DNA of 64,000 bases from Chryseobacterium sp. G0162 (GCF_003815715.1 NZ_CP033922.1:3086001-3150000), one strand, 5' to 3'; shown: positions 17,267-27,159, counted from the stretch's first letter. The notes: generated from the letters alone by a model not told the origin. Numbers and translations: made by a program.

Positions 17267-17809
17267 ATGAGCGAATTGAAATGGTATGTGCTGAAAGCAA
17301 TCAGCGGACAGGAAAATAAAGTGAAAAACTATATTGAGACAGAAATCAAACGTTTAGGGTTTGAGCAGTACGTTACTCAAGTGGTTATTCCTATGGAAAA
17401 GGTTATTCAAATTAGAAACGGTAAGAAAGTTCCTAAAGAAAGACCTTACTATCCTGGATACTTAATGATTGAAGCTGAGCTGATGGGAGAGATTCCTCAC
17501 GTTATCAAAAACATCCCTGGAGTTATTTCTTTCTTAAGTTTAACAAAAGGTGGAGATCCTGTTCCAATGAGAAAATCAGAGGTAAACAGAATGCTTGGAA
17601 GAATGGATGAACTTTCAGAATTCGCAAGCGATGTTGAGATTCCATATGTAGTAGGAGAAAACGTAAAAGTGATTGATGGTCCTTTCAACGGATTCAATGG
17701 TACAGTTGAGAAGATTCTTGAAGACAAAAAGAAAATTGAAGTTTCTGTATTGATCTTCGGTAGAAAAACTCCAATGGAACTAAGCTACATGCAAGTAGAA
17801 AAAGTATAA
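17267..17809 (+). CDS. nusG: Transcription termination/antitermination factor NusG
   Basis: A 180-residue RNA polymerase-associated elongation factor. The NGN domain starts with KWYVLKAISGQENKV and contains PYYPGYLMIEAEL. The C-terminal KOW motif is VKVIDGPFNGFNGTVEKI at about 129-146. It links transcription to translation and to Rho. It is followed by a strong terminator, and not directly by rplK as in many bacteria; about 6.4 kb of secreted-protein genes intervene. Confidence 0.98.
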   Translation: MSELKWYVLKAISGQENKVKNYIETEIKRLGFEQYVTQVVIPMEKVIQIRNGKKVPKERPYYPGYLMIEAELMGEIPHVIKNIPGVISFLSLTKGGDPVPMRKSEVNRMLGRMDELSEFASDVEIPYVVGENVKVIDGPFNGFNGTVEKILEDKKKIEVSVLIFGRKTPMELSYMQVEKV

Positions 17810-17831
17810 TATTTACTTATATAAAATATAA

Positions 17832-17858
17832 AAGACTGCTATTAAGCAGTCTTTTTTT
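17832..17858 (+). terminator. Terminator after nusG
   Basis: AAGACTGCT ATTA AGCAGTCTT followed by a run of T. The next 600 bp (17860-18470) are very AT-rich; I found no supported gene, RNA or promoter pair there. Confidence 0.9.
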
Positions 17859-18470
17859 GTTTTTATTACTATCATGCTTAAGGAAATAAAGTACCAGCTA
17901 TGAATATTTATATATAATAAATCATCCTTCTCATACTTTATATTGTTTCAAAGAAATCTTAATAAGCAGGGGTTTGTATTTATGGCTCGCCTAGATTAAA
18001 CAATCATTGATCTTAGCTAAAACCTAATATAGATGTAGGTACTGTATATAATCTATCAGCTTTCAAGAGTTTTCGGCTATGTTTTTCAAATAATTTGATA
18101 TAGATAAAATAAAACTTATTTTATACTTTTTTATTTTATTTTTTATAATTTTTCATATATTTTTTTATTGAAAATGTAAAAATAATAATTGGTGTTAGCT
18201 TCTTCTATAAGGCAGTTTATTATAATGTAATAATCACTTCTGTGGGACAAAATATAGGTTTTTCTCTGTTTGATAGCATTCCCGAAGGTCAATTCATTTT
18301 TGATGGCATACTTCTTGTAACTTATCCCGTAATTAACCCACAAAACTTATTGTTTTTTTATTAAGTACACTGTTTCCAGATGTACAGCACATTTAATGTT
18401 TTTTAATTAAAACTTGAATTGTGAGCAATAAGGCGTGGGTAATAGAAATCTTACAAACACATAACCGACA

Positions 18471-19100
18471 ATGACAAAAATTATTTCGATGATCCTCTTA
18501 ATAGGTTCAGCAGTATCAGTGAGTGCACAAGTTGGAATCAATACTGTCAAACCTGAAAAGGAACTTACCGTGAACGGAACGATGAAGACATCCGGCATTG
18601 TTTTCAAAAAACCTATGGAAAAGCTGGGTGCCAATGAAAACTATACGTTTATTATCAAGTCCCCGGCACCGGAAAATAAAATTACGGCATATAACGATAC
18701 TTTCGTCCCGAATTCCCCGGCTCCTATTAACCTTATCCAGTATAAAATTACTTGTGACCCATCAGACAAGGACTGGGTAAACCAGTTTGATACCAAGATC
18801 AACTCTCAGAAATTTCTGGTTGTAATTTCTTCTTTTGGTTTTACACAGCCTATCAGAACGTATTCTGCAGACTGGCTTACTCCGATGCCACAGATATTCG
18901 CTTTTTCTTCCGGAGGAACCTGGAAATTGAAAGCCGATTATCAGGGATTCTCTCCGGATTCATCTTTTCCTACCGGAGAATGGACTCTTAATTTGCTGGT
19001 GTTTGATAGGTCATATGCTAAAGAATTTAATTCTACACAAAGTTTAGGAGCAACTGCAACCTCTACAACAGGCTCGGCCGCAGCTCCTTTAATACAATAA
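18471..19100 (+). CDS. Exported protein with VGINT module (tandem paralog 1)
   Basis: A 209-residue protein with a signal peptide (MTKIISMILLIGSAVSVSAQ). After it comes QVGINTVKPEKELTVNG, a short N-terminal module widespread in secreted Flavobacteriia proteins. The C-terminal half contains a segment with GGTWKLKADYQGF and WTLNLLVFDRS, which recurs in altered form in the next two genes. Together they look like a three-copy tandem family. The function is unknown. There is no C-terminal T9SS domain. Immediate spacing (15 nt to the next gene) suggests one operon. Confidence 0.75.
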   Translation: MTKIISMILLIGSAVSVSAQVGINTVKPEKELTVNGTMKTSGIVFKKPMEKLGANENYTFIIKSPAPENKITAYNDTFVPNSPAPINLIQYKITCDPSDKDWVNQFDTKINSQKFLVVISSFGFTQPIRTYSADWLTPMPQIFAFSSGGTWKLKADYQGFSPDSSFPTGEWTLNLLVFDRSYAKEFNSTQSLGATATSTTGSAAAPLIQ

Positions 19101-19115
19101 AAAACAAATAATGCA

Positions 19116-19763
19116 ATGAAAAAAATTATCACACTATATTTTGCAGCATGCACATTTTTTGCTGTTAATGCACAGGTGGGAATCAATACTAAAACTCCCA
19201 AAGGAACTTTAGATGTGGAAGGAGAGACACTGGTAGAATCTTACTTGGTAGATACTGAGAATACATTTGCTGATGGAAGTTATTTACTTATTACCCGTTC
19301 TAAGGATTCTTCTCCTGTTGGGAAAGTTAAGTTATTAGATATTGCTCTTCGTAACGTTGCTCCTGTTAATACTTATAATGTTGTTTTGAAAAATGTTAAT
19401 CAGGATGAAGTGGTTAATTTAAGTACAGGATTAGAGACTGACAAATATGTGGTTGCAATTACCGGAGCGACTTTTAGTGTAGCCACATCAGCGACTATTT
19501 CAACGACCACTCCCAAATCTTTTGGGGCGTATTCTGCGGAAGTAACCAAAGTTACCAGAGGAGGAAAAACTTATCATGCTGTTAATCTTGGATTTAAAGG
19601 GGCAGGAACTACTGGTTCACTGAATGGAACATGGACGTTTACTTTAAATGTTTTTGAAAGATCGCTGGTTAAAGACTGGGGTACTTTTACAGGATCTGTA
19701 TCTGCATCCGGTTCACCGGTTTATTCAGGAGTTTCAACCAATACGCCTTTAGGGCTTCAGTAA
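19116..19763 (+). CDS. Exported protein with VGINT module (tandem paralog 2)
   Basis: A 215-residue protein with a signal peptide (MKKIITLYFAACTFFAVNAQ) and then VGINTKTPKGTLDVEG. The C-terminal part has YHAVNLGFKG followed by GTWTFTLNVFERSLVKDWG, matching paralogs 1 and 3. The middle part contains an acidic DKYVVAITG strand equivalent to QKFLVVISS in paralog 1 and NNFLVVVQN in paralog 3. The function is unknown; likely a surface or periplasmic beta-rich protein. Confidence 0.75.
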   Translation: MKKIITLYFAACTFFAVNAQVGINTKTPKGTLDVEGETLVESYLVDTENTFADGSYLLITRSKDSSPVGKVKLLDIALRNVAPVNTYNVVLKNVNQDEVVNLSTGLETDKYVVAITGATFSVATSATISTTTPKSFGAYSAEVTKVTRGGKTYHAVNLGFKGAGTTGSLNGTWTFTLNVFERSLVKDWGTFTGSVSASGSPVYSGVSTNTPLGLQ

Positions 19764-19773
19764 AAACAAAACA

Positions 19774-20442
19774 ATGGAAAGAAAAATTTATATCATTATG
19801 ATTACCTTTTTGGGACTATTTTTAAATGCCCAACTTGGTAAAGTAGGAATTAATACAAAAAATCCTGTTGAAACACTTGATGTCAACGGAAAGTCATATA
19901 CAAACGCTCTATATCTTAGAAATCCGGGAGAACCTACAATGACTGGAGGTAGTTTTTTAGCAACCTCTCAAAACGGTCTTCAACTGTATAACCCTAATCT
20001 GGAAAGCAGTGGTTTGTTCAATTATCTAAAACTTTCGCTTACCGGAGTTTCTGGTGCAGGAATTACAGATTATGATACTAAAATTGATGCTAACAACTTT
20101 CTTGTAGTTGTTCAGAACTATTCATTTAAGCTTAATGATAATTCTACCAATGTAATGCTTGATTACGGAGATAACGGGGTTAATGATAACAAGCAGGGAT
20201 CTCCTGATGTGGCAGCGTTCAAAAGCAACGGGACCTGGCATATAAGAGCTAAATTTACAGATAGCAGAATTATTAATGCGAGTTCGGCCAATCCAGCCAG
20301 AACCTACAATAATTTTACAGTAGATCTGTACCTTATGGCCTATAAAAGATTGATCACAAAGCAGAATATTAATGATGTGAATGCTGATCTTGGAGGAACT
20401 GACGGTTCTACTCAAACGATTAATAAGCCATCAGGTTTTTAA
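19774..20442 (+). CDS. Exported protein with VGINT module (tandem paralog 3)
   Basis: A 222-residue protein with a signal peptide (about 1-20) and KVGINTKNPVETLDVNG. It has the NNFLVVVQNYSF strand and a C-terminal GTWHIRAKF / FTVDLYLMAYKRL pair that align with paralogs 1 and 2. The three proteins are clearly diverged, so the duplications are old. It begins 10 nt after paralog 2. A terminator follows. The function is unknown. Confidence 0.75.
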   Translation: MERKIYIIMITFLGLFLNAQLGKVGINTKNPVETLDVNGKSYTNALYLRNPGEPTMTGGSFLATSQNGLQLYNPNLESSGLFNYLKLSLTGVSGAGITDYDTKIDANNFLVVVQNYSFKLNDNSTNVMLDYGDNGVNDNKQGSPDVAAFKSNGTWHIRAKFTDSRIINASSANPARTYNNFTVDLYLMAYKRLITKQNINDVNADLGGTDGSTQTINKPSGF

Positions 20443-20464
20443 TATAAAAATAAATTGAAGATAA

Positions 20465-20500
20465 AAAACCAGTCTATTGAAAAATAGACTGGTTTTCATT
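20465..20500 (+). terminator. Terminator after the tandem paralogs
   Basis: AAAACCAGTCTATT / AATAGACTGGTTTT hairpin with flanking A and T tracts; can act in both directions. Confidence 0.85.
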
Positions 20501-20611
20501 TTAATGAACTCTTCAATGTTTTGGGGTGTTTTGTCAATTTTAAAGGTATATATAAGATTGACTGTAGTTTTTTCAAATGATTTTATAATTTTATAGGGAA
20601 TTATACTTAAA

Positions 20612-22168
20612 ATGGGAAAAAGACTATCTTTTACATGGCTGCTGTTGTTTTTATTTGTATTGTGCTTTGGGCAGAATGGAGAGTATGGGCAATATATGAA
20701 TGAAGCCAACGAGCTAAAATTCAAGGATTGGAAAAAAGCAGAAGCTAATATACAGCAGGCCAGAAAAAGAGTTACTGATAATAATTTGGGAGATTTTTAT
20801 CTGGAAGCAGCAAAAATCTACAGCGATGTAAACTATTTTGATTTGGCATTGGATTATTCTAACAAGGCGTATCACATATTTTGGGGTAAAGACGAAGAAA
20901 AGACAGCCAAGATAGATGGGATTTTCGCTTATACTTATTCTCAGCTCAATGACACCAGAAAAGCAGTTACTTATTATAAAAAGCTTTTGAACTTTTATCA
21001 GAAACAAAAAAAACAAACAGAAACCATTAAAGCATTTAATAATTTAGGAAATGCTTACCTGGTTTTGTCTAAACTGGATTCATCAAGATATTATTTTGAA
21101 GAAGGACTGAAATCTTTTGAAACCTATGATAACCCGGTGTTAAAAGCATTTGTGTTTTCAAACTTTGGTAAACTTAACTTTCTTGAAGGAAATCAGATCA
21201 AGGCAGAAAATTATCTGCTTGAAGCCAATACCATTTTAAAAAAAAATGTCATTGAAGATCATAAATCAAACTATCAGGTTAATTACAACCTTGCCAATTT
21301 TTATATCGAAACCCAAAATCCGGAGAAAGCTTTATTCTATGCTCAAAATGTAGGGAAGTATATAACTTCTAATGGAGTAAATTTTGATAATACCAATTAT
21401 CTAAGAACTCTGTATAAAGCCTATCAGCTCAATAAAGATTACAAACATTCTGTAGAAACCTTTAAAAAATATGATTCTATCCGGGATCTGCTGAATATAG
21501 AAGAAAAGGCAGTGAATGTAGAACGATTGAAGGTACAACATGACTATGAACTGCAAAAAAGGCTGGATAAAATAGAACAGGATAAAAAGAATATGCTGTA
21601 TGTAGTTTTGGTTATTATTCTCCTGTTGGTTGTGGTAATCAGTATTTTATTGTTGATTAATTTTAGGAACAAAGCAGAAAAGCTTCGTCTTGAAAAAAAA
21701 TTGATTGAGAACCGTGAAAAACAGCTTGAAATAGATAATCAGATGAAAGAAAAAATGCTGGTCTATAAATCCATGGAACAATCTAAAATTGAGGAGATCT
21801 TTAAATCATTGCTGGAGCAGGTGAATGTTCTGAAGTCTAAGCTTAAAGACAGCGAAATTAATGAAGTTTCCAGAATTATCCATGAAATTAAACTGAATAC
21901 TAAGAATGATTCATGGGGAGATTTTGAATATCATTTTCTGAATATCCATGAATCATTTTATGAAAATCTGGATGACAAGCATCCCGGATTGACGAATTAT
22001 GATAAACGGCTGGCAGCAATGCTGAAACTTAAATTATCTACAAAAGAAATTTCAAATCTACTGAATGTAACTCCAAAAACAATTGAAAATTCAAGAACAC
22101 GCTTGAGGAAAAAGATGAATCTTACCAATACAAAAGAAGATCTTGCTCAATATTTGAATGAGTTGTAA
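20612..22168 (+). CDS. TPR-repeat membrane protein with C-terminal LuxR-type HTH
   Basis: A 518-residue protein with a signal/anchor sequence (about 1-20), TPR-like helical repeats over about 30-300 and a transmembrane segment at 329-350. A cytosolic coiled-coil linker (about 352-420) leads to a LuxR/GerE-like helix-turn-helix near 458-505 (LKLKLSTKEISNLLNVTPKTIENSRTR, in parts). This layout (periplasmic TPR sensor, one TM, DNA-binding tail) is a known Bacteroidota one-component regulator type. It sits between two groups of secreted-protein genes, so local control of them is a plausible inference. Confidence 0.85.
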   Translation: MGKRLSFTWLLLFLFVLCFGQNGEYGQYMNEANELKFKDWKKAEANIQQARKRVTDNNLGDFYLEAAKIYSDVNYFDLALDYSNKAYHIFWGKDEEKTAKIDGIFAYTYSQLNDTRKAVTYYKKLLNFYQKQKKQTETIKAFNNLGNAYLVLSKLDSSRYYFEEGLKSFETYDNPVLKAFVFSNFGKLNFLEGNQIKAENYLLEANTILKKNVIEDHKSNYQVNYNLANFYIETQNPEKALFYAQNVGKYITSNGVNFDNTNYLRTLYKAYQLNKDYKHSVETFKKYDSIRDLLNIEEKAVNVERLKVQHDYELQKRLDKIEQDKKNMLYVVLVIILLLVVVISILLLINFRNKAEKLRLEKKLIENREKQLEIDNQMKEKMLVYKSMEQSKIEEIFKSLLEQVNVLKSKLKDSEINEVSRIIHEIKLNTKNDSWGDFEYHFLNIHESFYENLDDKHPGLTNYDKRLAAMLKLKLSTKEISNLLNVTPKTIENSRTRLRKKMNLTNTKEDLAQYLNEL

Positions 22169-22311
22169 TTGTTTGTAATTTAAGCATTTGTGTTTTAGTG
22201 TGTGGAGATAATGTGGTGTTTTTTTTCTGTTATGTGGTAATTGTGTGCGGTATTTTTAACAAGGTTGGATGACATTGTATTCCTTTGTCTCCTATTTAAA
22301 ACAATACCGCA

Positions 22312-23934
22312 ATGAAAAAATTACTTACTCTTTTTATAGGCCTTTCCATAAGTTTTATGGGAAAAGCACAATGGAATCCGATCCTGGACCAAAATTTTTT
22401 GGTAACCAGTGCAAAAGGAAGTTCTTTTGCTGAAACAATGAGTGATGGGAAAACTTATATTGGATTCTGGAAAAGTGTACCCGCTCCAGTGAATTTTGAA
22501 CTTTGGGTTCAGATTTTGGATCAAAACGGAAATAAACAATTAGGTCCCAATGGAATTAAAGTTACAGATCAAATACCAATGGGAACTTACACGGTCGTAG
22601 AAAAAACAGCTGTAGATACATCAGATAATCTTTACATTGGTGTAACAGGAACGGGTGCAGGAACTCCGGGATATATTTTTAAAATTACTCCTCAGGGTAT
22701 CTCAGAATGGCCAACCGGAATTAGCTTGGGTGAAGCTTATTTACCTACAATTCTTCCCTTATCTGATGGGAATATTGTGGTTGGATATTTCCCTCCAAGT
22801 CAAAAATATACTAAAGTCCAAATGTTTAACCAGGCCGGGCAACCAGTATGGACAGCTCCCACACAGATCGTTTCGAATGATGTTGCTAAAAATACAATTC
22901 CTGCCGACCTCTTTAAATTGGACGGGGATGAATGTGAAATTATTTTCCACAAGCAAGTATCCTTTGGTACTACAAGCTACTTGTTTGCCCAAAAGATCAA
23001 TTTGAAAAGCGGGACCTTACTTTGGGATGCTCCCCAGCAGATTACCGCTAAATCTACTGCTTATAATGCAAAATATACAGGAGCTGTGGATGGGAGTGTA
23101 GTGTATTACGGGTACAGCACTGGCGAGAATATGAGGTTTGATGGATATCTTCAAAGAGTAAATGCCGATGGTACTCTGCCATGGGGCGTTTCCGGGGTAG
23201 ATTTTGATACCAATCAGACCTATTTTGAAAAAGATATGAAAGTCGCTTTTGAATCAGGATCTCCTTATATCTGGTCTATTGCAAATTATAGTTCTTCATC
23301 TCAGGGAGAAAACGGAGAGTTTGTACAAAAATTTGATAAAAATACTGGTGCCAGATTGTTTACGGATAACGCCAAGCAGGTATTTCCTGTAGATAATACA
23401 TCAATGTTCCATTATAGCAATCTGCAACTTGTAAATGATAAGCCATATTTTGTGGTACAGAAAAAAGAAGGTACGTCACTTAATGTATCTCTGAATGCTG
23501 TTCTGTTAAAGGATAGCGGTGATTTTGAGTGGTCACAGCACTATCTTCCAATAGCAACCTTTCCTGCCTCTAAAGGGTATACAACTGTTTTGAAACCCAT
23601 CAATGGGCAAGGAGTAATTGTATTTCAGGAAACTAAAAATACAGAAGAGGCTCCCACGGGAATCTATGCGCAGAATCTGATCTTGCCTAATGGTACAATG
23701 GGAACGAATGATATTTCAGGAAAAAAAATCAACAGTAAACTTTACCCGAATCCGGCAACAGATATTATTCATATTGATGGATTAAAAGATCAGGATTTCA
23801 AAATCTATAATACAGTTGGTCAATTGATAAAAACGGGATTGATGAAGCAAGGAATGGTTGATATTAGTGATTTGATAAGAGGAGCTTATATTATAAAGGT
23901 GAAAGAAGAAAATATGAAGTTTATCAAAAAATAG
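22312..23934 (+). CDS. Secreted protein with T9SS type A sorting domain
   Basis: A 540-residue protein with a signal peptide (MKKLLTLFIGLSISFMGKAQ). The central region, to about 460, is beta-rich and lacks an enzyme motif I can name. Repeated segments such as LDQNGNKQLGPNGIKV and ADGTLPWGVSGVDF resemble beta-propeller blades. The end has the type A sorting motif: KLYPNPATDIIHI, KIYNTVGQLIKTG, GAYIIKVKEENMKFIKK. It is probably cell-surface attached or released through T9SS. It has its own gap upstream and a terminator downstream. Confidence 0.85.
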   Translation: MKKLLTLFIGLSISFMGKAQWNPILDQNFLVTSAKGSSFAETMSDGKTYIGFWKSVPAPVNFELWVQILDQNGNKQLGPNGIKVTDQIPMGTYTVVEKTAVDTSDNLYIGVTGTGAGTPGYIFKITPQGISEWPTGISLGEAYLPTILPLSDGNIVVGYFPPSQKYTKVQMFNQAGQPVWTAPTQIVSNDVAKNTIPADLFKLDGDECEIIFHKQVSFGTTSYLFAQKINLKSGTLLWDAPQQITAKSTAYNAKYTGAVDGSVVYYGYSTGENMRFDGYLQRVNADGTLPWGVSGVDFDTNQTYFEKDMKVAFESGSPYIWSIANYSSSSQGENGEFVQKFDKNTGARLFTDNAKQVFPVDNTSMFHYSNLQLVNDKPYFVVQKKEGTSLNVSLNAVLLKDSGDFEWSQHYLPIATFPASKGYTTVLKPINGQGVIVFQETKNTEEAPTGIYAQNLILPNGTMGTNDISGKKINSKLYPNPATDIIHIDGLKDQDFKIYNTVGQLIKTGLMKQGMVDISDLIRGAYIIKVKEENMKFIKK

Positions 23935-23963
23935 TTTTCCATATTAGTAATAGTTTAATTAGG

Positions 23964-23997
23964 GAGAAGGGGAGCGGATATTCGCTCTCCTTTTCTT
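23964..23997 (+). terminator. Terminator before the rplK promoter
   Basis: AAGGGGAGCG / CGCTCTCCTT (with a G-T pair) hairpin followed by TTCTTTT. Confidence 0.7.
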
Positions 23998-24098
23998 TTG
24001 TCAGAAAGCGAAATACGTTTACGCATATGAAAATCTGAAATGGGAACTTCTGAATATCAATTATTTTTTTAAAACTTTTTAAAAATCAGCAATATCCG

Positions 24099-24129
24099 TT
24101 TGTAGTTTCAAAAATATTTTATACTTTTG
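24099..24129 (+). promoter_or_regulatory. rplKAJL promoter
   Basis: TTTG at 24099-24102, a 19-nt spacer and TACTTTTG at 24122-24129. The predicted leader is about 94 nt. Confidence 0.8.
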
Positions 24130-24226
24130 CAGTCCAAAAAGTAGGCTTATCATAAGTGAGTGCGATAACCTGCTGAATAATAAATGCTTCCAAACTCATT
24201 AATTATTCAAATTTAAAAAACAAACA

Positions 24227-24673
24227 ATGGCTAAGAAAGTCTTTAAAATGGTAAAGCTTCAGGTGAAAGGTGGCGCAGCTAACCCTTCTCCACCAGTAGG
24301 TCCAGCATTGGGTTCTGCAGGTGTGAACATCATGGAGTTTTGTAAGCAATTTAACGGAAGAACCCAAGATAAGCCAGGGCAAGTTTTACCTGTAGTAATT
24401 ACAGTATACGAAGACAAATCTTTTGAATTCGTTATTAAAACTCCACCTGCAGCAATCCAGCTAATGGATGCAGCTAAAATCAAGGGAGGTTCTGGTGAAC
24501 CAAACAGAAACAAAGTAGGTTCAGTATCTTGGGATCAGGTAAAGAAAATCGCTGAAGATAAAATGGCGGATCTTAACTGTTTTACAATGGATTCTGCAGT
24601 TTCTATGGTTGCAGGTACTGCTAGATCTATGGGATTAAGAGTAACAGGAACTAAACCAACTTTTAACGCTTAA
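24227..24673 (+). CDS. rplK: 50S ribosomal protein L11
   Basis: A 148-residue protein of the GTPase-associated centre of the large subunit. The N-terminal [23 protein letters not shown] is the L11 signature region, and the RNA-binding C-terminal domain ends in [10 protein letters not shown]. It opens the rplKAJL unit with its own promoter, unlike the usual nusG-rplK junction. Confidence 0.98.
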   Translation: MAKKVFKMVKLQVKGGAANPSPPVGPALGSAGVNIMEFCKQFNGRTQDKPGQVLPVVITVYEDKSFEFVIKTPPAAIQLMDAAKIKGGSGEPNRNKVGSVSWDQVKKIAEDKMADLNCFTMDSAVSMVAGTARSMGLRVTGTKPTFNA

Positions 24674-24684
24674 AACTATTAGAA

Positions 24685-25377
24685 ATGGCAAAATTGACTA
24701 AAAAGCAAAAGGAAGCTTTAAGCAAAGTAGAAAAAGGAAGAATCTATAACCTTGAAGAAGGTTCAGCTCTTGTAAAAGAAGTGAACACTGCAAAGTTTGA
24801 TGCTTCTGTAGATATCGCTGTAAGATTAGGTGTAGACCCAAGAAAAGCAAACCAAATGGTAAGAGGTGTTGTATCTCTTCCTCACGGTACTGGTAAAGAT
24901 GTTAAAGTTTTGGCTTTAGTAACTCCAGATAAAGAAGCAGAAGCTAAAGCTGCTGGTGCTGATTATGTAGGTCTTGACGAATATTTACAAAAAATTAAAG
25001 ATGGTTGGACAGACGTTGACGTTATCGTTACTATGCCAGCTGTTATGGGTAAATTAGGTCCATTAGGTAGAGTATTAGGTCCAAGAGGTTTAATGCCAAA
25101 CCCTAAATCAGGAACTGTAACAATGGAAATTGGTAAAGCAGTAACTGAAGTGAAAGCAGGTAAAATTGATTTCAAAGTAGACAAGTATGGTATCATCCAC
25201 GCTGGTATTGGTAAAGTATCTTTCGATGCTGCTAAGATCAAAGAAAATGCGCAGGAATTGATCTCTACATTGATCAAAATGAAGCCAACTGCTGCTAAAG
25301 GAACTTATGTGAAGTCAATCTATTTGTCTTCTACAATGAGCCCTGGTATTGCAATTGATACTAAATCTGTTAACTAA
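24685..25377 (+). CDS. rplA: 50S ribosomal protein L1
   Basis: A 230-residue L1-stalk protein. The segment [17 protein letters not shown], the motif [19 protein letters not shown] and the C-terminal [18 protein letters not shown] are typical. In many bacteria L1 represses its own operon by binding the mRNA leader; I did not identify such a site here. It lies 11 nt after rplK. Confidence 0.98.
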   Translation: MAKLTKKQKEALSKVEKGRIYNLEEGSALVKEVNTAKFDASVDIAVRLGVDPRKANQMVRGVVSLPHGTGKDVKVLALVTPDKEAEAKAAGADYVGLDEYLQKIKDGWTDVDVIVTMPAVMGKLGPLGRVLGPRGLMPNPKSGTVTMEIGKAVTEVKAGKIDFKVDKYGIIHAGIGKVSFDAAKIKENAQELISTLIKMKPTAAKGTYVKSIYLSSTMSPGIAIDTKSVN

Positions 25378-25394
25378 TAATAATCCTTAAGACA

Positions 25395-25982
25395 ATGACA
25401 AAAGACCAAAAAGTTGTAGCAATACAAGAGATCAAAGATTTGCTTCAGGATGCAAAAGTAGTATACGTAGCAGATTTAGACGGTTTGAACGCTGGTAAAT
25501 CTTCTGACTTCAGAAGACAAGCTTTCAAGCAAAATATCAAAGTAAAAGTTGTAAAAAATACACTTTTACAGAAAGCAATGGAACAAATCGAAGGAGTAGA
25601 TTACTCTGAAATGTTCCCTACTTTCAAAGGTAACTCAGCGTTGATGATTGCTGATACAGCAAACGCTCCTGCTAAGTTAATCCAAGGATTCAGAAAGAAA
25701 GAAGAGAAGCCAGCTTTAAAGTCTGCTTTTGTTCAAGAAACTTTCTACTTAGGTGACAACAACCTAGACATGTTGGCTAACATCAAGTCTAGAGAAGAAA
25801 TGATCGGTGAAATCATCGGATTACTTCAGTCTCCAATCCAGAGAGTTGTTTCTGCTCTTCAAAACAAACCTGAAACTGTAGAAGCTAAAGCTGAAGAAGC
25901 TGCTCCTGTAGTTGAAGAAACTCCTGCTGCTGAAGCTCCAGAAGCTGCTGCAGAAAGCACTGAAGAAACAAGTGCTGAATAA
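25395..25982 (+). CDS. rplJ: 50S ribosomal protein L10
   Basis: A 195-residue base of the L7/L12 stalk. The N-terminal rRNA-binding domain contains YVADLDGLNAG, KVVKNTLLQKA and FKGNSALM. After the helix that binds L7/L12 dimers (about 135-160, PIQRVVSALQ) there is an extra Ala/Glu/Pro-rich acidic tail of about 33 residues, longer than in E. coli L10 (about 165 residues). Such tails are common in Bacteroidota. Confidence 0.97.
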   Translation: MTKDQKVVAIQEIKDLLQDAKVVYVADLDGLNAGKSSDFRRQAFKQNIKVKVVKNTLLQKAMEQIEGVDYSEMFPTFKGNSALMIADTANAPAKLIQGFRKKEEKPALKSAFVQETFYLGDNNLDMLANIKSREEMIGEIIGLLQSPIQRVVSALQNKPETVEAKAEEAAPVVEETPAAEAPEAAAESTEETSAE

Positions 25983-26028
25983 TTATACTCAAAAAATTAA
26001 ATAAATAATCAACAAAAACATTACAACA

Positions 26029-26397
26029 ATGTCAGATTTAAAAAATTTAGCTGAAACGCTAGTAAACCTAACTGTAAAAGACGTAAACGAATTAGCTACT
26101 ATCCTTAAGGATGAGTACGGAATTGAGCCAGCTGCTGCTGCTGTAGTAGTTGCTGCAGGTGGAGCAGGTGATGCTGCTGAAGAAAAGACTGAATTCGACG
26201 TAATTCTTAAGTCTGCAGGTGCATCTAAATTAGCTATCGTTAAATTAGTAAAAGATTTAACTGGTGCTGGTCTTAAAGAAGCTAAAGATATCGTAGACGG
26301 TGCTCCTTCTGCAATCAAAGAAGGTGTTTCTAAAGACGAAGCTGAAGCTCTTAAGAAGCAATTAGAAGAAGCTGGTGCTGAAGTAGAATTGAAATAA
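26029..26397 (+). CDS. rplL: 50S ribosomal protein L7/L12
   Basis: A 122-residue acidic stalk protein that recruits translational GTPases. An N-terminal dimerisation helix is followed by an Ala/Gly hinge ([18 protein letters not shown]) and the conserved C-terminal domain ([38 protein letters not shown]). It ends the rplKAJL unit and is followed by a strong terminator rather than by rpoB. Confidence 0.98.
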   Translation: MSDLKNLAETLVNLTVKDVNELATILKDEYGIEPAAAAVVVAAGGAGDAAEEKTEFDVILKSAGASKLAIVKLVKDLTGAGLKEAKDIVDGAPSAIKEGVSKDEAEALKKQLEEAGAEVELK

Positions 26398-26421
26398 TTT
26401 CAATTTTATTATAAATATAAG

Positions 26422-26450
26422 AAGCCTGAGCAATTTGCTCAGGCTTTTTG
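26422..26450 (+). terminator. Terminator after rplL
   Basis: AAGCCTGAGCAA / TTGCTCAGGCTT hairpin followed by TTT. Confidence 0.9.
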
Positions 26451-26670
26451 TTGTAATATACTCCATAAATTCTACATTTTATTCCTAAGTGTATTTGAAT
26501 ATTTTTACAGGGTATTTTATTATATTTTATTATAGTTGATGATTTAATAATAATTAACATAATATTCTGTTTTAATTTTATGTATTTTTATTTTTCAGTG
26601 TATTTTTAATGTTAAAATATTGTTTTATTTGAAAAAGTATTATATTTGCACTAATAAAAAACACAACAAC

Positions 26671-27159
26671 TTGGATAGAAATTATATTCTTTCCTATGGT
26701 CAAATAGCATTTCTTCTGCTCCTGTTGACTATAGGAAAATTAAACGCAAGAATCATATCTGCTACAATGGGTATGTCTGAGTTGCTGCACTATACAGATA
26801 CAAAAGATACTAAACTTTACCCACACTTATATGATGCTTTTTCACAGGAGCCTTTGAGTTCTGTGAAATGCAGACCTCTTCATGTAAAGATCAATGCTGA
26901 TTCTCAACCTATATTTTTAGAACACTCTTTACAAAGTAATCTTCCAATGGTCAATGACCGGAATTTTTTTCTTTTACCTATAAAGAACTTAAAGTCCATT
27001 TCTGTTGAGTATAAATGGAGAATATTTAATGCTGCTGTTCACACAGAAGGATTAAGTATAGTAGAACACATAAAGAACTTTTATATTAACTCTGTCAAAC
27101 TGATTGATGGTTTTAAGTTTATCATTAAAATCCCGGATAAACTGAATACTGACCTTTAA
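26671..27159 (+). CDS. Hypothetical exported protein
   Basis: A 162-residue protein that I do not recognise. I placed the start at the TTG at 26671 because a TATATTTG -7 element lies at 26641-26648 (with TTG 18 nt upstream), so an earlier start would precede the transcript. The N-terminus is then a good signal peptide (LDRNYILSYGQIAFLLLLL, cleavage probably after NA). The rest has no recognised motif, no cysteine pair and no T9SS domain. It opens the secreted-protein cluster between rplL and rpoB. Confidence 0.5.
   Translation: MDRNYILSYGQIAFLLLLLTIGKLNARIISATMGMSELLHYTDTKDTKLYPHLYDAFSQEPLSSVKCRPLHVKINADSQPIFLEHSLQSNLPMVNDRNFFLLPIKNLKSISVEYKWRIFNAAVHTEGLSIVEHIKNFYINSVKLIDGFKFIIKIPDKLNTDL

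Noticed and set aside
18143..18343. A 66-codon minus-strand frame in the gap after nusG
   Set aside because: It is in very AT-rich sequence, has low-complexity Asn/Tyr/Ile composition and no promoter or homolog that I know.
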